Below are positions 11,979 through 23,947 of a stretch of 64,000 nt of DNA, piece by piece. Origin of the DNA: Lolium rigidum (taxonomy: Eukaryota > Streptophyta > Magnoliopsida > Poales > Poaceae); the NCBI RefSeq assembly GCF_022539505.1, contig NW_025900914.1:1-64000 (forward strand). Direction: 5' to 3'. The notes beneath the pieces are model-generated. The model saw nothing but the letters and a program-made list of their open reading frames with translations, did no database searches and was not told where the DNA came from. Positions within the stretch are counted from its first letter, which is position 1, and each line of letters begins with the position of its first letter. A program made the translations under genes and the position numbers.

Positions 11979-13242
11979 AGCATCCCCAAGCTTAGTTCCT
12001 ACTCGCCCTCGAGTAGGTAAACGATAACACAAATAATTTCTGAAGTAACATGCTACCAACATAATCTTGATCAACATTATTGTAAAGCATATGAGATGAA
12101 TGGAGTGATCTGAACAAAAGATTGCTAACAAAAGATAATGACTAAACAAATGAATCATATAGCAAAACTTTTCATGAATAGTACTTTCAAACAAGTATCA
12201 ACAAGACTTGCATAAGAGCTAACTCATAAGCAATAAATTCTAAGTAGAATGCATTAAAGCAACACAAAGGATGATTAAGTTTCAGCAATTGCTTTCAACT
12301 TGTAACATGTATATCTCATGGATATTTGTCAACATAGAGTAATATAACAGGTGCAATAAGTAAATATGTAAGAATCAATGCACACAGTTAACAAAAGTGT
12401 TTGCTTCTAAGATAGAAAGAAGTGGGTAAACTGACTCAACATAAAGTAAAAGAATGGCCCTTCGCTGAGGGAAGCATGGATTACTATTTTTGTGCTAGAG
12501 CTTTTGTTTTGAAAACATAGAAACAATTTTGTCAACGGTAGTAATAATTCATATGTGCTATGCATAATACTTCCTACAAGTTGCAAGTCTCATGCATAGA
12601 GTACTAATAGTGCTCGCACCTTGTCCTACTTAGCTCGGAAAACACGGATTATCATTGCATAACATATGTTTCAACCAAGTGTCACAAAGGGGTACCTCTA
12701 TGCCGCCTGTACAAATGTCTAAGGAGAAAGCACGCATTGGATTTCTCGCTTTTGATTATTCTCAACTTAGACATCCATACCGGGACAACATAGACAACAG
12801 ATAATGGACTCCTCTTTTAATGCTTAAGCATTCAACAACGATTAATATTCTCATAAGAGATTTAGGTTGTATGTCCAAGCTGAAACTTCCACCATGATAC
12901 ATGGCTTTAGTTAGCGGCCCAATGTTCTTCTCTAACATATGCATACTCAAACCATTTGATCATGAAATCGCACTTACTTCAGACAAGACGAACATGCATA
13001 GCATCTCACATGATATCCAACAAAAGGTAAAGTTGATGGCGTCCCCAGAAACATGGTTACCGCTCAACAAGAAACTTATAAGAATTAAGACACATAACTA
13101 CATATTCATCACCACAATAGTTTTTAAGCTATTTGTCCCATGAGCTATATATTGCAAAGATAAAGGAATGAAATTTTAAAGGTAGCACTCAAGTAATTTA
13201 GTTTGGGAATGGCAGAAAATACCACATATTAGGTAGATATGG
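11979..13242 (-). other. Internal non-coding region of the gag-only element (left part)
   Basis: About 1.26 kb between the 3' LTR and the nested element. It begins with a polypurine-like tract next to the LTR. No reading frame above about 80 codons has recognisable motifs. The composition is AT-rich and no pol homology was seen in any frame. Confidence 0.7.
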
Positions 13243-16200
13243 TGTAACACCCCTGTTTTGCTAAACCTAGATTAGGGTTGTTTGTGCATCATGAGCATCA
13301 TAATTTTCCTAAGAAAATTGCATCAATGAATGGTTTTGGAAAAACCCTATTGCTTGTGTAAAAATCTCCCTCTCTTTTTTTTCGAATGTTTCCATATTTC
13401 AAAACAATTTTCAAATATCAAAAGGAGTTTGAAAACAAATTGAAAATAGAATTTTGAAAAAAAAGAGAAGAGGAACCCCTCTGTTTTTGGGCAGCAGCCC
13501 ATCTCTCCTCTTCCCCTCTCCACTCTGCGCAGCCCAACAAGGCCCAACCACAGCCCAGCCAGAACCCACCCCAGCCCAGCTAATCCCCCAGGGGGGTATC
13601 TGCAAAACTGCCCCATCTTCTTCAAACCCACGATGGGGGAAGCAGCTCGGTGGCACGGCCTGGTCGCTCGCCTACGTCGAGATGAACGCCGCCGCCCCCG
13701 GCGGCCTACAAGTACCCCGCCGGCCGCCACAGGGAACCCTAGCCGCCCACAACTCCTTCTCTCCCTCGCTCCTTTCTTCTTCCTGCGAGGTGGCCGAGCC
13801 CTAGCTCGCCGGCCACCCCTTCCCCCGCCGCCTCCGGCCGTCCCTGAGCTCAACCGAGAAGCCCCTGAGCTCCGCCACGACGTGCTGATCTTCCTCGCCA
13901 AGTCACGCCACGCGGGAAGGCCTCGATCGGCCGAATCGAGAGCTCCTTCCCGAGCTCCGGCCGCCGAGTTCGTCGTCGATTCCGGCCTCCCTGAGCCTCG
14001 CCGTCGCCTCCATCGCCTCCGCGGTGAGCTTCCGCGTCGCCCCGTGCCCCTGGCTCGCCCCCTCTCGCCCTCTAGCCCCGCCCGCGACGGGCACCTGCCC
14101 CGGCCGCCGCTCGGCATCGCCGCCGGCGATGCTCCGGCCGCCCCCAGCTAGCGGCGCCGCCACCTACAGACTCGCCTCGCCCAGGCGCGTCCAACGCGCC
14201 TCACCGCGCCCCCGCGCGTGCGCCACAGCGCCGCCGCGGTATGGTCACCGGCGGCAGCCACCGGTGGTTGACCACCGTGGTGGACTCCGGTGGGGCCCGC
14301 CCTTTTTCTCTTTTTATTTCTTTTATTTTCTGTAAATGAAAATATTTTGACAGGTGGGTCCCGTCGTCAGATTTTTTAATAATTTCCGTAAACATTTAGA
14401 AAAAGAATAAAACCCTGACATGTGGGTCCAGTCTGTCAGGATTTTAATATTTTCCAGAATTTCCATAAATGATTTAAAATGAATAAAACTTGTAAAATTC
14501 ATAACTTATTCATTTTAAATCAGAAAAATATGTATAATATATCAAAATTTTCAGAAAAATGAGATCTACAATTTGGTTACACAATCATGCATTGTTAAAC
14601 AACTTGAACCCTAGTTGTTTTAGAAGAACTAAAATGTACCCCTCTGAGGCTCCGGAACTACTAACCCTAGTCCCGTCGAACCCCAGTTAAATTGATGATG
14701 TTTTAGGGTTAATTCAGTACCTAATTAACATGTCATGTCATCATCCTTGTATGTGCATTGCATCGATGCCATGTGTTGATTGTTTCTTTACCTTTCCGGT
14801 GTTTGCTTCTTCGCGATCGATAGAGCAAGTGCCGAGACGATGAAGATCGACAACGACGAAGATCAATACTTGTCCATCGAAGAACAATTCAAGCATGGGA
14901 TCTTCGAAGATCCACATTGGTTTGTCAGGGACAAAGGCAAGCCCTAGCCTAGTTCATATTATGATTTCGAAATGCTTTTACTTCTGGTTCCTACATATTG
15001 CATACGATTCCAATATGTTTTATCGGCAGATATAGTTATCCTATGTGTGTTGCATTTACCATCCTTGTAGCCTAAATACCCCGACCCACTGCTCCCAGCA
15101 AAACTAGGTTTGAGCTATGTGTGCATCGCTAGAGCCGTTATATCGAATATGCTTAGCCATGCTTAGTTGACGAATTCTGATCCATCCGGTTGATGAATCA
15201 GAGCTGCGAATGAACCTAGTATGGCAGGATGACGTGGTACGATCAGTGATGTTAATAAACATGTTAAAAGCTTGGATGGGCCGCCACATGGGGATGTGGT
15301 GATTTGACTCGTTCTCGCCGATACTAGGACCTGAGTTCTCGCCTTCGGAACCAAGACTGAGCGTACAGCCACACGGGGCCCATGGGAACCCCTTGGCCCG
15401 AACTTGCCTAGCTTACCCATGAGTCAATTAGTTTGCGTGTTCCATTTGGCATTCTGCATGGCGAAGGCGTGGAAAAGGTTTTCAAAGGTGCATCATACAG
15501 GGATGTGGCTAGGGTGAAGGATGCTGTAGGCATTGAACTGGATCCCCTGCGCACAATGACCGGGACCGCCTCGGAGAATGGCTACCTACGATGACGGAGT
15601 TCCCCAGTTAGATTAACTCATGGAATAGGCGAAGCAAGGGAAAGGTTTTGGTCGACCACCCTCTGCCGGCACACCAAGGAAGTGTGTTAATCATGTGGCG
15701 TTAAGAGTCGGTCGGCGCGTGTGGGTAAAGTTGTACACCCCTGCAGGGTAAATCTTTTCGAAAAGCCGTGTCCACGGTTATGGACGACTTGGTGATGGAT
15801 TCTGTGATCATAGACAACTTGAACCTAATCGTAAAACTTGGAATCAATGTGTGATAAGGATCCCTCCTCAGGGTATCGAGGGGGTGCTCCTAGTTGATAG
15901 GTTCAGCATATGATGAAGATCTCGGTGGATTCAATATGATGATCAGTAGAGCTAGTGATATCGCTATCTTATCCCCTTTTAAAATGGTCTGAATAGACGA
16001 GCTTCTGCTCCCTCTTGTTTTACAAAGGAAAACTGGCTTTCCGCAAAATAAGCTCCACATAAAGCCTCGCATACCAGCTTTGCTAACAGGTTGTACTAAG
16101 TCTTGTTGAGTCCCTGTACTCAGCTTTGCATGCTTTGTTTCAGACGAAGTCGCTCCAACAAATGAAGGTTTCTAGGTCGACATCGACGAGTAGCTTGGGA

Positions 16201-16510
16201 TTCCCGGTGGCAGCACTGGAATCTATGGGCTGGGACGTCGCCGTTATGCTCCTGGCCTCTTAGGCCTTTCGCTATCTTGCTATTTAGAATAGCATAACTT
16301 CGCTTTCGTTGATTGATGAATTGTCAGGTCAGTGACCTCTGCTTGTAATACTTTGGTTTTTCGCTCAGCTATGAGCTTGTATTACTCTTTGAGTCGTAGA
16401 GTCACTGTTGTGTTACCGATTCTCACCCTGTAGGCCCCAGAGATCTAGGTTAGGCTTATGCCAGATGGAGATCTGGGTTTGTCTAGCCTACGACTCCCGG
16501 GGTCGCCACA
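13243..16510 (+). mobile_element. 3.27-kb solo-LTR-like element nested in the gag-only element
   Basis: It starts TGTAACACCCC and ends GGGGTCGCCACA. The 5-bp duplication TATGG lies on both sides (13238-13242 and 16511-16515). It has no internal LTR pair and no coding domain, so a solo LTR of a large-LTR gypsy family is the simplest reading; a LARD-like element is the alternative. A GC-rich block (13480-14300) looks like an LTR transcript leader and yields Pro/Arg-rich ORFs on both strands that I do not accept as genes. The 60203-63095 region seems to hold a related LTR, with AGGAAGTGTG and a CCTCTGCAG/CCTGCAG block in the same order. Confidence 0.8.
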
Positions 16511-17831
16511 TATGGTGGACACAAATGGCATGGGTTTTGGCTTAAGGTGTTTGGATGCACGAGAAGCATTTCCTCTCAGTACAAGGTTTGGGCTAGCAAG
16601 GTTGTTTGAAGTAAACACAAGTATGAACAGGTACAAAACTCACACAAGAACATATTGGAAGCATTATAAGGCTCTACACTGTCTTCCTTGTTGTTCAAAC
16701 ACTTTACCCGAAAATATCAAGACTTAGAGAGACCAATCATGCAAACCAAATTAAACAAGCCCTACGGTAGTTCTTCATTAATATATTAAACTACATGATG
16801 CAAGAGCTTAAACATGATCTATGAGAGCTCAAACAATTGCCAAGTTATTCCAAACCATATGCAGCATTTTCTGATTCCAACCAAATAGCAATTTAACGAA
16901 GCAATTTCAGCCTTCGCCATGAACATTAAAGCATAACTAAGAACACAAGTGTTCCATATGAAAAAGCGGAGCGTAATATCTCCAATATAAGAATGATGGG
17001 ATCCAACTTTATTCAAACCAAAACAAAAATAAAATCAAACCGACGCTCCAAGTAAAGAACATAAATGTGATGGAATAAAAATATAGTTTCACTAGAAGTG
17101 ACCTGATAATGTTGTCGATGAAGAAGGGGATGCCTTGGGCATCCCCAAGCTTAGATGCTTGAGTCTTCTTAAAATATGCAGGGATGAACCACCGGGGCAT
17201 CCCCAAGCTTAGACCTTTCACTCTTCTTGATCATAGTATATCATCCTCTTCTCTTGACCCTTGAAAACTTCCTCCACACAAACTTCAAGCAAACTCATTA
17301 GAGGATTAGTGCATAACCAAAAATTCACATATTCAGAGGTGACACAATCATTATTAACACTTCTGGACATTGCAAAAATCTTCTGAAAGTTAATGGAACA
17401 AAGAAACTCATTCAACATAGCAAAAGCGGCAATGCGAAATAAAAGGCAGAATCTGTCAAAAACAGAACAATCCGTAAAGATGAATCTGGCAGGGGCACTT
17501 AACTTGCTCAAATGGAAAAACTCAAAACTAATTAAAGTTGCGTACATATATGAGGATTACGCTCGTAAATTTGCAGATTTTTTCGATTTTTTTACAGGCA
17601 GCTCTGCGAGAATTCGTGACAGACAGCAATGCTGTTTCTGCGCAGCGATCCAAATCTATCATCAACTTTAACATAGAAACTTTACTTGGCACAAAAACAT
17701 GATAAGGAGAGGTTGCTACAGTAGTAAACAACTTCCAAGACTCAACAATACAGTAAATAAAATAAAACATGGGTTATCTCCCAAGAAGTGCTTTTCTTTA
17801 ACGCCTTTCAGCTAGGCGCAGAAAGTGCAAA
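16511..17831 (-). other. Internal non-coding region of the gag-only element (right part)
   Basis: No gene was seen. Two copies of GCATCCCCAAGCTTAG (at about 17139 and 17198) match the polypurine-like tract that abuts the left LTR near 11980. On the minus strand these read as purine-rich CTAAGCTTGGGGATGC. The region follows the gag stop and separates it from the nested element. Confidence 0.65.
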
Positions 17832-18560
17832 TCAAGTAACATCAAGAGAAAAAGCATCAACATCATTATTTTTCTTACAAACACAACTTGTTGCAGAGGG
17901 TACCTTAGATGATCCATTATCTAAATTTCCTATGGTGGTGCTAGGGGTTTTATCAATTTTAGGCCTATAATAATTCTTTTGTTTAGGCACCTTAGAGGCA
18001 TACATGAATTTTTGCTCTTTACCCACATAAGCTTTCTCCTTATACTTAAGAGAAGAAAAAGTTGAACCCAAGGTTCCCATAGCTTTTTCAAGTTCATCAA
18101 TCCTATTAGTTTGATTATCATGGACAACACAAGTTCCTAGGACACTAATTCTTTCATCAATTCCTCCTAAGGATTTATCAAGTTCATCAGTTTTATCAAG
18201 TAACATTTCCAATTTAGTTTCAATACTTGGAAAATTTTTCTCTATGGTTTCCAATTTTTTCATAACATACTCAAGGGAGATTTCAATTTTAACTTCATTA
18301 ACAAGTGGTATTCCAACTAGACTCTCTATGATGCAACTAGCTTCTAAAGCGGGAGTACCTAGGAAATTACCTCCCGAAAGAGTATCAAGAACATACCTAT
18401 TCCAACTAGATAAGCCAACATAAAAATTCCTAAAAAGGATAATAGCGGAGTGTTTCTTAATGCACCTATGATGAGCATTACTAATTCTGTACCAAGCATC
18501 TTTAAAACTTTCTCCACCTTGTTGCTTAAAAGAACGAACTTCAACTTCAGGATTACTCAT
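17832..18560 (-). CDS. Gag-like protein of the non-autonomous element
   Basis: 242 codons, ATG at 18558-18560. The N-terminal 80 residues resemble the retrotransposon Gag domain (ESFKDAWYRI, then FYVGLSSWNRYVLDTLSGG). Residues about 95-170 are rich in Glu/Lys/Leu heptads (MKKLETIEKNFPSIETKLEM), a likely coiled coil for multimerisation. No zinc knuckle is visible; a lone Cys pair near the C-terminus (SCVCKK) is not a CCHC motif. It lies about 255 bases downstream of the 5' LTR on the minus strand. The open frame may be complete or may have lost an upstream part, as its first residue is already inside the domain. Confidence 0.75.
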   Translation of the reverse strand: MSNPEVEVRSFKQQGGESFKDAWYRISNAHHRCIKKHSAIILFRNFYVGLSSWNRYVLDTLSGGNFLGTPALEASCIIESLVGIPLVNEVKIEISLEYVMKKLETIEKNFPSIETKLEMLLDKTDELDKSLGGIDERISVLGTCVVHDNQTNRIDELEKAMGTLGSTFSSLKYKEKAYVGKEQKFMYASKVPKQKNYYRPKIDKTPSTTIGNLDNGSSKVPSATSCVCKKNNDVDAFSLDVT

Positions 18561-18784
18561 TATAACATTAATAAAAGTAAACTAAGCAAGTAGAATAAAG
18601 ACAAGTAACTAATTTTTGTGTGTTTTTGATATAGAGCTAGTAAATAAGACAGTAAATAAAGTAACTAATTTTTTTGTGCTTTTAGTATGAAGCAAACAAG
18701 ACAATAAATAAAATAAAGTAAAGCAAGACAAAAACAAAGTAAAGAGATTGGATGTGGAGACTCCCCTTGCAGCGTGTCTTGATC

Positions 18785-18802
18785 TCCCCGACAACGGCGC
18801 CA
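18785..18802 (-). promoter_or_regulatory. Primer-binding site
   Basis: Minus-strand TGGCGCCGTTGTCGGGGA, the usual form of the tRNA-complementary site of this grass gypsy group. It is separated from the LTR end (18815) by 12 bases. It primes minus-strand DNA synthesis. Confidence 0.8.
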
Positions 18803-18814
18803 GAAAAAGTTGCT

Positions 18815-20394
18815 TGATGCGCGTAGATGTACACGTCCGTTGGGAAACCCAAGAGGAAGGTATGATGCGCACAGCAGCAAGTTTTCCCTCAGAAAGAAAC
18901 CAGGGTTATCGAACCAGTAGGAGCCAAGAAGCACGTGAAGGTTGTTGGTGGAGGAGTGTAGTGCGGCGCAACACCAGTGAAACCGGCGCCAACGTGGAAC
19001 CTGCACAACACAATCAAAGTACTTTGCCCCAACGTAACAGTGAGGTTGTCAATCTCACTGACTTGCTGAAAACAAAGGATTAAGCGTATCGAGTGGAAGA
19101 TGGTGTTTGTTTGCAAAGAACAGTAAGAACAGTAGAATGTATTCAGATGTAAAAGAATGGACCGGGGTCCACAGTTCACTAGTGGTGTCTCTCCAATAAG
19201 ATAACTAACATGCTGGGTGAACAAATTACAGGCGGGCAATTGACAAATAAAGATTCAATACATATCAATGATGATTACTATGTGATTTAATCAGGGCATT
19301 ACGACAAAGTACATAGACCGCTATACAGCATGCATCTATGCCTAAATAATCCACCTTTAGGTTATCATCCGAACCCCTTTCAGTATTAAGTTGTAAACAA
19401 CAGATAATTGCATTAAGTATGGCGCGTAATGTAATCAACACAAATATCCTTAGACAAAGCATCGATGTTTTATCCCTAGTAGCAACAAGCACATCCACAA
19501 CCTTAGAACCTACTCGTCACGATCCCGGATTCAATGGAGGCATGAACCCACTATCGAGCATAATTACTCCCTCTTGGAGTTACAAGTATCAACTTGGCCG
19601 AGCCTCTACTAGCAACGGAGAGCATGCAAGAACATAAACAACACATATATGATAGATTGATAATCAACTTAACATAATATTCTATATTCATCGGATCCCG
19701 CCAAACACAACATGTAGCATTACAAATAGATGATCTTGATCATGTTAGGCAGCTCACAAGATCTATACAATGATAGCACAAGCGGAGAAGACAACCATCT
19801 AGCTACTGCTATGGACCCATAGTCCAAGGATGAACTACTCACGCATCAATCTGGAGACGGGCATGATGATGTAGAGCCCCTCCGGTGATGATTCCCCTCT
19901 CCGGCAGGGTGCCGGAGGTGATCTCCTGAATCCCCCGAGATGGGATTCGCGACGGCGGTGTCTCTGGAAAGTTTTCCGTATCGTGGCTCTCGGTACAGGG
20001 GGTTTCGCGACGAAGGCTATTTGTAGGCGGAAGGGTAGGTCAGGGGGCGACGCGAGGGGCCCACACACTAGGGCCGCGCGGCCAGGGCTTGGGCCGCGCC
20101 GCCCTGGTGTGTGGCCACCTCGTGGCCCCACATCGTTTCCCTTTCGGTCTTCTGGAAGCTTCGTGTAAAAATAGGACCCTAGGCATTGATTTCGTCCAAT
20201 TCCAAGAATATTTCCTTACTAGGATTTCTGAAACCGAAAACAGCAGAAAACAGCAACTGTCACTTCGGCATCTTGTTAATAGGTTAGTGCCGGAAAATGT
20301 ATAATAATGTTGTAAAGTATGTATAAAACATTCAAGTATTGTCATAAAAATAGCATGGAACGTAAGAAATTATAGATACGTTTGAGACGTATCA
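18815..20394 (-). repeat. 5' LTR (right copy)
   Basis: 1580 bp, TG...CA, paired with 10403-11978. Read on the minus strand it begins TGATACGTCTCAAACG, the signature LTR start of a very common Pooideae family also present at 58228-59759 and, in part, at 63096-64000. Confidence 0.93.
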
Positions 20395-20431
20395 CCCCCC
20401 CAACCCCCCCCCCCACACACACACACACACC
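20395..20431. repeat. Poly-C and (CA)n microsatellite
   Basis: C-runs interrupted by AA, followed by about nine CA units. The first CCCCC is the right target duplication of the element that ends at 20394, so the element inserted into a pre-existing C-tract. Confidence 0.9.
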
Positions 20432-22164
20432 GCACTTTGTCTTTCTTTGGAGTAACATAGCTTACACCAAATATCCATCCCCATGGCTCAAATTGTGATT
20501 ACAAATATATAGTCTTTGCATACTTGTGATGAATATGAAATTATTTGGATAAGAATTCATAGATCCTATGAACTATATGTAAAGAAAATCTATGACGATC
20601 GATGGAATCTGCCAAAACCCACCGACTAGTGTAAACCGTAAGTAATAGTAGTTCTGGCAACATTAATAGTTGTGTTAGCTATCAATGTGGTTACTGCCGA
20701 TGCAGTCAAAACTCTAAACCCCTCGTCGCAGGCGAGCAAGCGGAAATTTTTCCGGGGGTTCTTTTTCAAGAGAATTCCTTATTTAGCCCTAGCTAAAGTT
20801 TGTCTTCCTTTCTTGGTCCTAAAAAAAATTCTTCCTTTCTTGACCCACAAAGTTTGGTTCATTCCTTATTTGGCCCTCCGTTAAATTTGTTAAAATTTAA
20901 ATATATCTAGACACAATCTAGTAGAGAGATATATTTAAATTTTGACAAAGCTGAGACACTTTTGATGGGACGGAGGGAGTACATAGCATAGGAAACTGCG
21001 GTAAAACCATCATAAAATAAGATTTAACACCTACCTTACATGGGATGCTAAACACATAGATATATAAACATTTACGAAGTTGAAAATCACGGATGCAAGT
21101 TTCCTACCCCCGCATTCGCACCCTAGGGCGACACAACGCACCGCCAGAGCTCCCCGCCACCTGCTCCTCACGTCGCCGCTGCCGCCAGTCCTCTCCATGG
21201 TGGCGGTGGCCCAATAGCTGAAGGTGGTGTGGGAAGGGATGGCCACGCTGCTAGGGCGGAGATGGCCAGCGTGTCGTCGTGCAACGACCAAGGCGGCATC
21301 CCTGGTCGGGGTTGTGATGAAGGTCCGCTCCCGGGGGTGGAGGTGCAGGGTCGGGTGGTGATGGAAACCCTAGATGTCGATCTGGGGGCCTCCCGTGCCG
21401 CCTCCCCGGTCCTCTTCGCTGCACGGTAGGGCCGGATACGGTTGGGGGTCGACCCTACTCTGCCGTCACCTTTCTCGTTGCTGGCCTAGCCCACTGGGCT
21501 GCTAATATGGTTTGGTGCAAAGGATCTTGCAGGTTGCCGGCATGTGGCGTGGGGGTTGCTGGCACGTCTTGAATAAAGGATGCAGTCCTAGGATCCCTCT
21601 CAGGATATGATGAATATATGCTTGGTGTGTGTCTTCATTGATTTGGCCGCAGTGTCGAGTTCCGGAAGGCTCCACCAGCGAACTCCAATGGACGACATGC
21701 CTGGAGATTGCCTGATTGGATGGTATTCGGTCGCGCCCAACCATGTTTATTCTGACATTTTGATTTCATAGGGAGTGATGCGAAGGTCTTCAATATGTTG
21801 CCATCGTGGGACATTCTTTAGTTCCATGGTGAAGTCAGTCGCGAAGAATGGCATGGAAGCCAATATCTGAGAACTAGTTATGGTGGTTCAAGTCCTGGTG
21901 GTGATGAGGTTTTGCCTTGGTGATTCGTGGCTTGGAGCAACAACATCGGCAAGTGGAGGCGACAACATAGGAAATTCAGAGTCTAAATTAGTTGTGATTG
22001 TCTGTATTGAAAGCATTATTTTATGAGCGTGGACTTTCTCGTTGTGAAAACCGATGATCTATGATCAGGGCGATGATGGCGCTTATGAATTGTCCCTTTC
22101 TCGGAGGCGTCGGCTTTTGGACAATATGAATTTATGTTGTTGTCTTGGTGGTGTTTGGTTCACT
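20432..22164. other. Unassigned intergenic sequence
   Basis: No gene was found. A half-Stowaway signature (GGGACGGAGGGAGTA) ends near 20981 and its partner end is not clear. The GC-rich part 21100-21420 gives short ORFs on both strands without motifs. The text from 21430 to 22160 looks like decayed transposon or transcript sequence, but I cannot name it. Confidence 0.5.
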
Positions 22165-23424
22165 GCTGATTTGAACTCGAGACCTGGGGCTCTGATACCA
22201 TGTTAAGCTTCATGCACTAGCCACTTGAACCAAAAGTCCGAACTGATGGAAAGGGCTACGCAATCTACTTATACACTTCACAACACCCCCACTCGCGTGT
22301 GACGGGAGAAGAGAAAGTCAACACGTGAAAGAAGAAGAGCACACCGAAACAGGGCATCAGCGGTGGCTAAAGAGGGGGGCAACAACAATTTTTAGGCTTA
22401 ATTGCGAAAACCGGGACAACAGCAATTTTTAGGCTTAATTGCGAAAACCATGTGAAAGCCAGGATTTGAACTCGAGACCTGGGGCTCTGATACCATGTTA
22501 AGGTTCATGCACTAGCCACTTGAACCAAAAGTCCGAACTGATGGAAAGGGCTAGGCAATCTACTTTATACACTTCACAACACCCCCACTCGCGTGTGACG
22601 GGAGAAGAGAAAGTCAACATGTGAAAGAAGAAGAGCACACCGAAACAGGGCATCAGCGGTGGCTAAAGAGGGGGCAACAACAATTTTAGGCTTAATTGCG
22701 AAAACCGGTGCAACAGCAATTTTTTGGCTTAATTGCGAAAACCGGGGCAACAGCAATTTTTAGGCTTAATTGCGAAAACCATGTGAAAGCCAGGATTTGA
22801 ACTCGAGACTTGGGGCTCTGATACCATGTTAAGCTTCATGCACTAGCCACTTGAACCAAAAGTCCGAACTGATGGAAAGGGCTACGCAATCTACTTATAC
22901 ACGTCAACACCCCCTCTCACGTGTGACGGGAAGACGAGAAGACAAGTCAACACGTGTAGAGAGGCAAAGAGACAGCGCCGGGACCACACGCCACACAGCA
23001 AGAGGCAGAGAGGGGGCAACATCAATTTTTAGGCTCTGATACCATGTTAAGCTTCATGCACTAGCCACTTGAACCAAAAGTCCGAACTGATGGAAAGGGC
23101 TACGCAATCTACTTATACACTTCACAACACCCCCACTCGCGTGTGACGGGAGAAGAGAAAGTCAACACGTGAAAGAAGAAGAGCACACCGAAACAGGGCA
23201 TCAGCGGTGGCTAAAGAGGGGGGCAACAACAATTTTTAGGCTTAATTGCGAAAATCGGGACAACAGCAATTTTTAGGCTTAATTGCGAAAACCATGTGAA
23301 AGCCAGGATTTGAACTCGAGACCTGGGGCTCTGATACCATGTTAAGGTTCATGCACTAGCCACTTGAACCAAAAGTCCGAACTGATGGAAAGGGCTAGGC
23401 AATCTACTTTATACACTTCACAAC
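22165..23424 (-). repeat. Tandem array of TRIM/copia-like LTR units with primer-binding sites
   Basis: Five units begin TGTTAAGSTTCATGCAC at 22201, 22496, 22827, 23045 and 23340. Each is preceded by GGGCTCTGATACCA, which on the minus strand is TGGTATCAGAGCCC, the initiator-tRNA-Met primer-binding site. Intervals are 295, 331, 218 and 295 bp. Units 1 and 4 are almost identical (AAGCTT type) and units 2 and 5 share the AAGGTT type, so an 844-bp block was duplicated. Inside the units a sub-repeat of about 35 bp (GCAATTTTTAGGCTTAATTG) occurs two or three times. No coding sequence. This fits serial recombination of a TRIM-like element. Confidence 0.8.
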
Positions 23425-23890
23425 AACTGCTACAAGGAATAGATTATTGTAGCGGGATTTTTCTTTTCTATAGTATTCTTTCATTTTTTTATTGTGTGTA
23501 TACACATTGCTGTTTGAGCATTTACAGATTGGGTGTAATTGGAATCTTTGCGATATTAATATATTCACTTTGTCGAAAAGAATATAAACATTTAGCGGAA
23601 CACATTAAAAATTAACTGAATCAAAATTATTACTAGATTCATCTAAGATTCCGATTCCCGGTAAAAAAATATAGAATAGAAAAATATGGGACAAAAAAAT
23701 AAATCCACTCGGTTTCAGACTTGGTACAACCCAAAAACACCATTCTTTTTGGTTCGCACAACTAAAAAATTATTCTGAAGGTCTATAGGAAGATAAAAAA
23801 ATAAGGGATTGTATAAGAACTATATACAAAAGAGTACAAAAACTTGCGAAAGTTAACCTATAATTAAGCATAAAAAATCGGCAACACATC
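23425..23890. other. AT-rich stretch of unknown origin
   Basis: Very AT-rich sequence that begins abruptly after the repeat array. The plus frame to 23615 has a hydrophobic run (GIFLFYSILSFFYCVYTH) and ends in a short basic tail. Base composition recalls plastid or mitochondrial DNA, but I could not match it to any organelle gene from memory, so no gene is called. Confidence 0.35.
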
Positions 23891-23947
23891 TTGATAAGTG
23901 ATCTTGCGCGGACTGCATCTCCATGGCTTCCATGTTAAACTTGACGG

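Larger units (their letters stand above)
10403..20394 (-). mobile_element. Complete non-autonomous gag-only LTR retrotransposon
   Basis: Two LTRs (10403-11978 and 18815-20394) share termini TGATGCGCG...GAGACGTATCA and are about 97-98 % alike by eye. A CCCCC target duplication flanks them (10398-10402 and 20395-20399, inside longer C-runs). The primer-binding site TGGCGCCGTTGTCGGGGA (minus) is at 18785-18802, gag at 17832-18560, and a polypurine-like tract GCTTGGGGATGC abuts the left LTR at about 11979-11992. No protease, RT or integrase motif is visible. Without the nested 13243-16510 insertion the element would be about 6.7 kb. It must borrow pol from an autonomous relative. Confidence 0.9.

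Noticed and set aside
13347..14335. Long Pro/Arg/Ala-rich ORFs on both strands
   Set aside because: They are driven by high GC, overlap in several frames and lie within the nested LTR-like element; no domain or splice pattern.
10403..20394. Possible tandem gene duplication suggested by 1.58-kb repeats
   Set aside because: The repeats are LTRs with TG/CA ends, primer site and a 5-bp target duplication.
22165..23424. Regular direct repeats that might be a CRISPR-like or satellite array
   Set aside because: Units are 218-331 bp with retroelement primer sites, in a plant nuclear context; not CRISPR.
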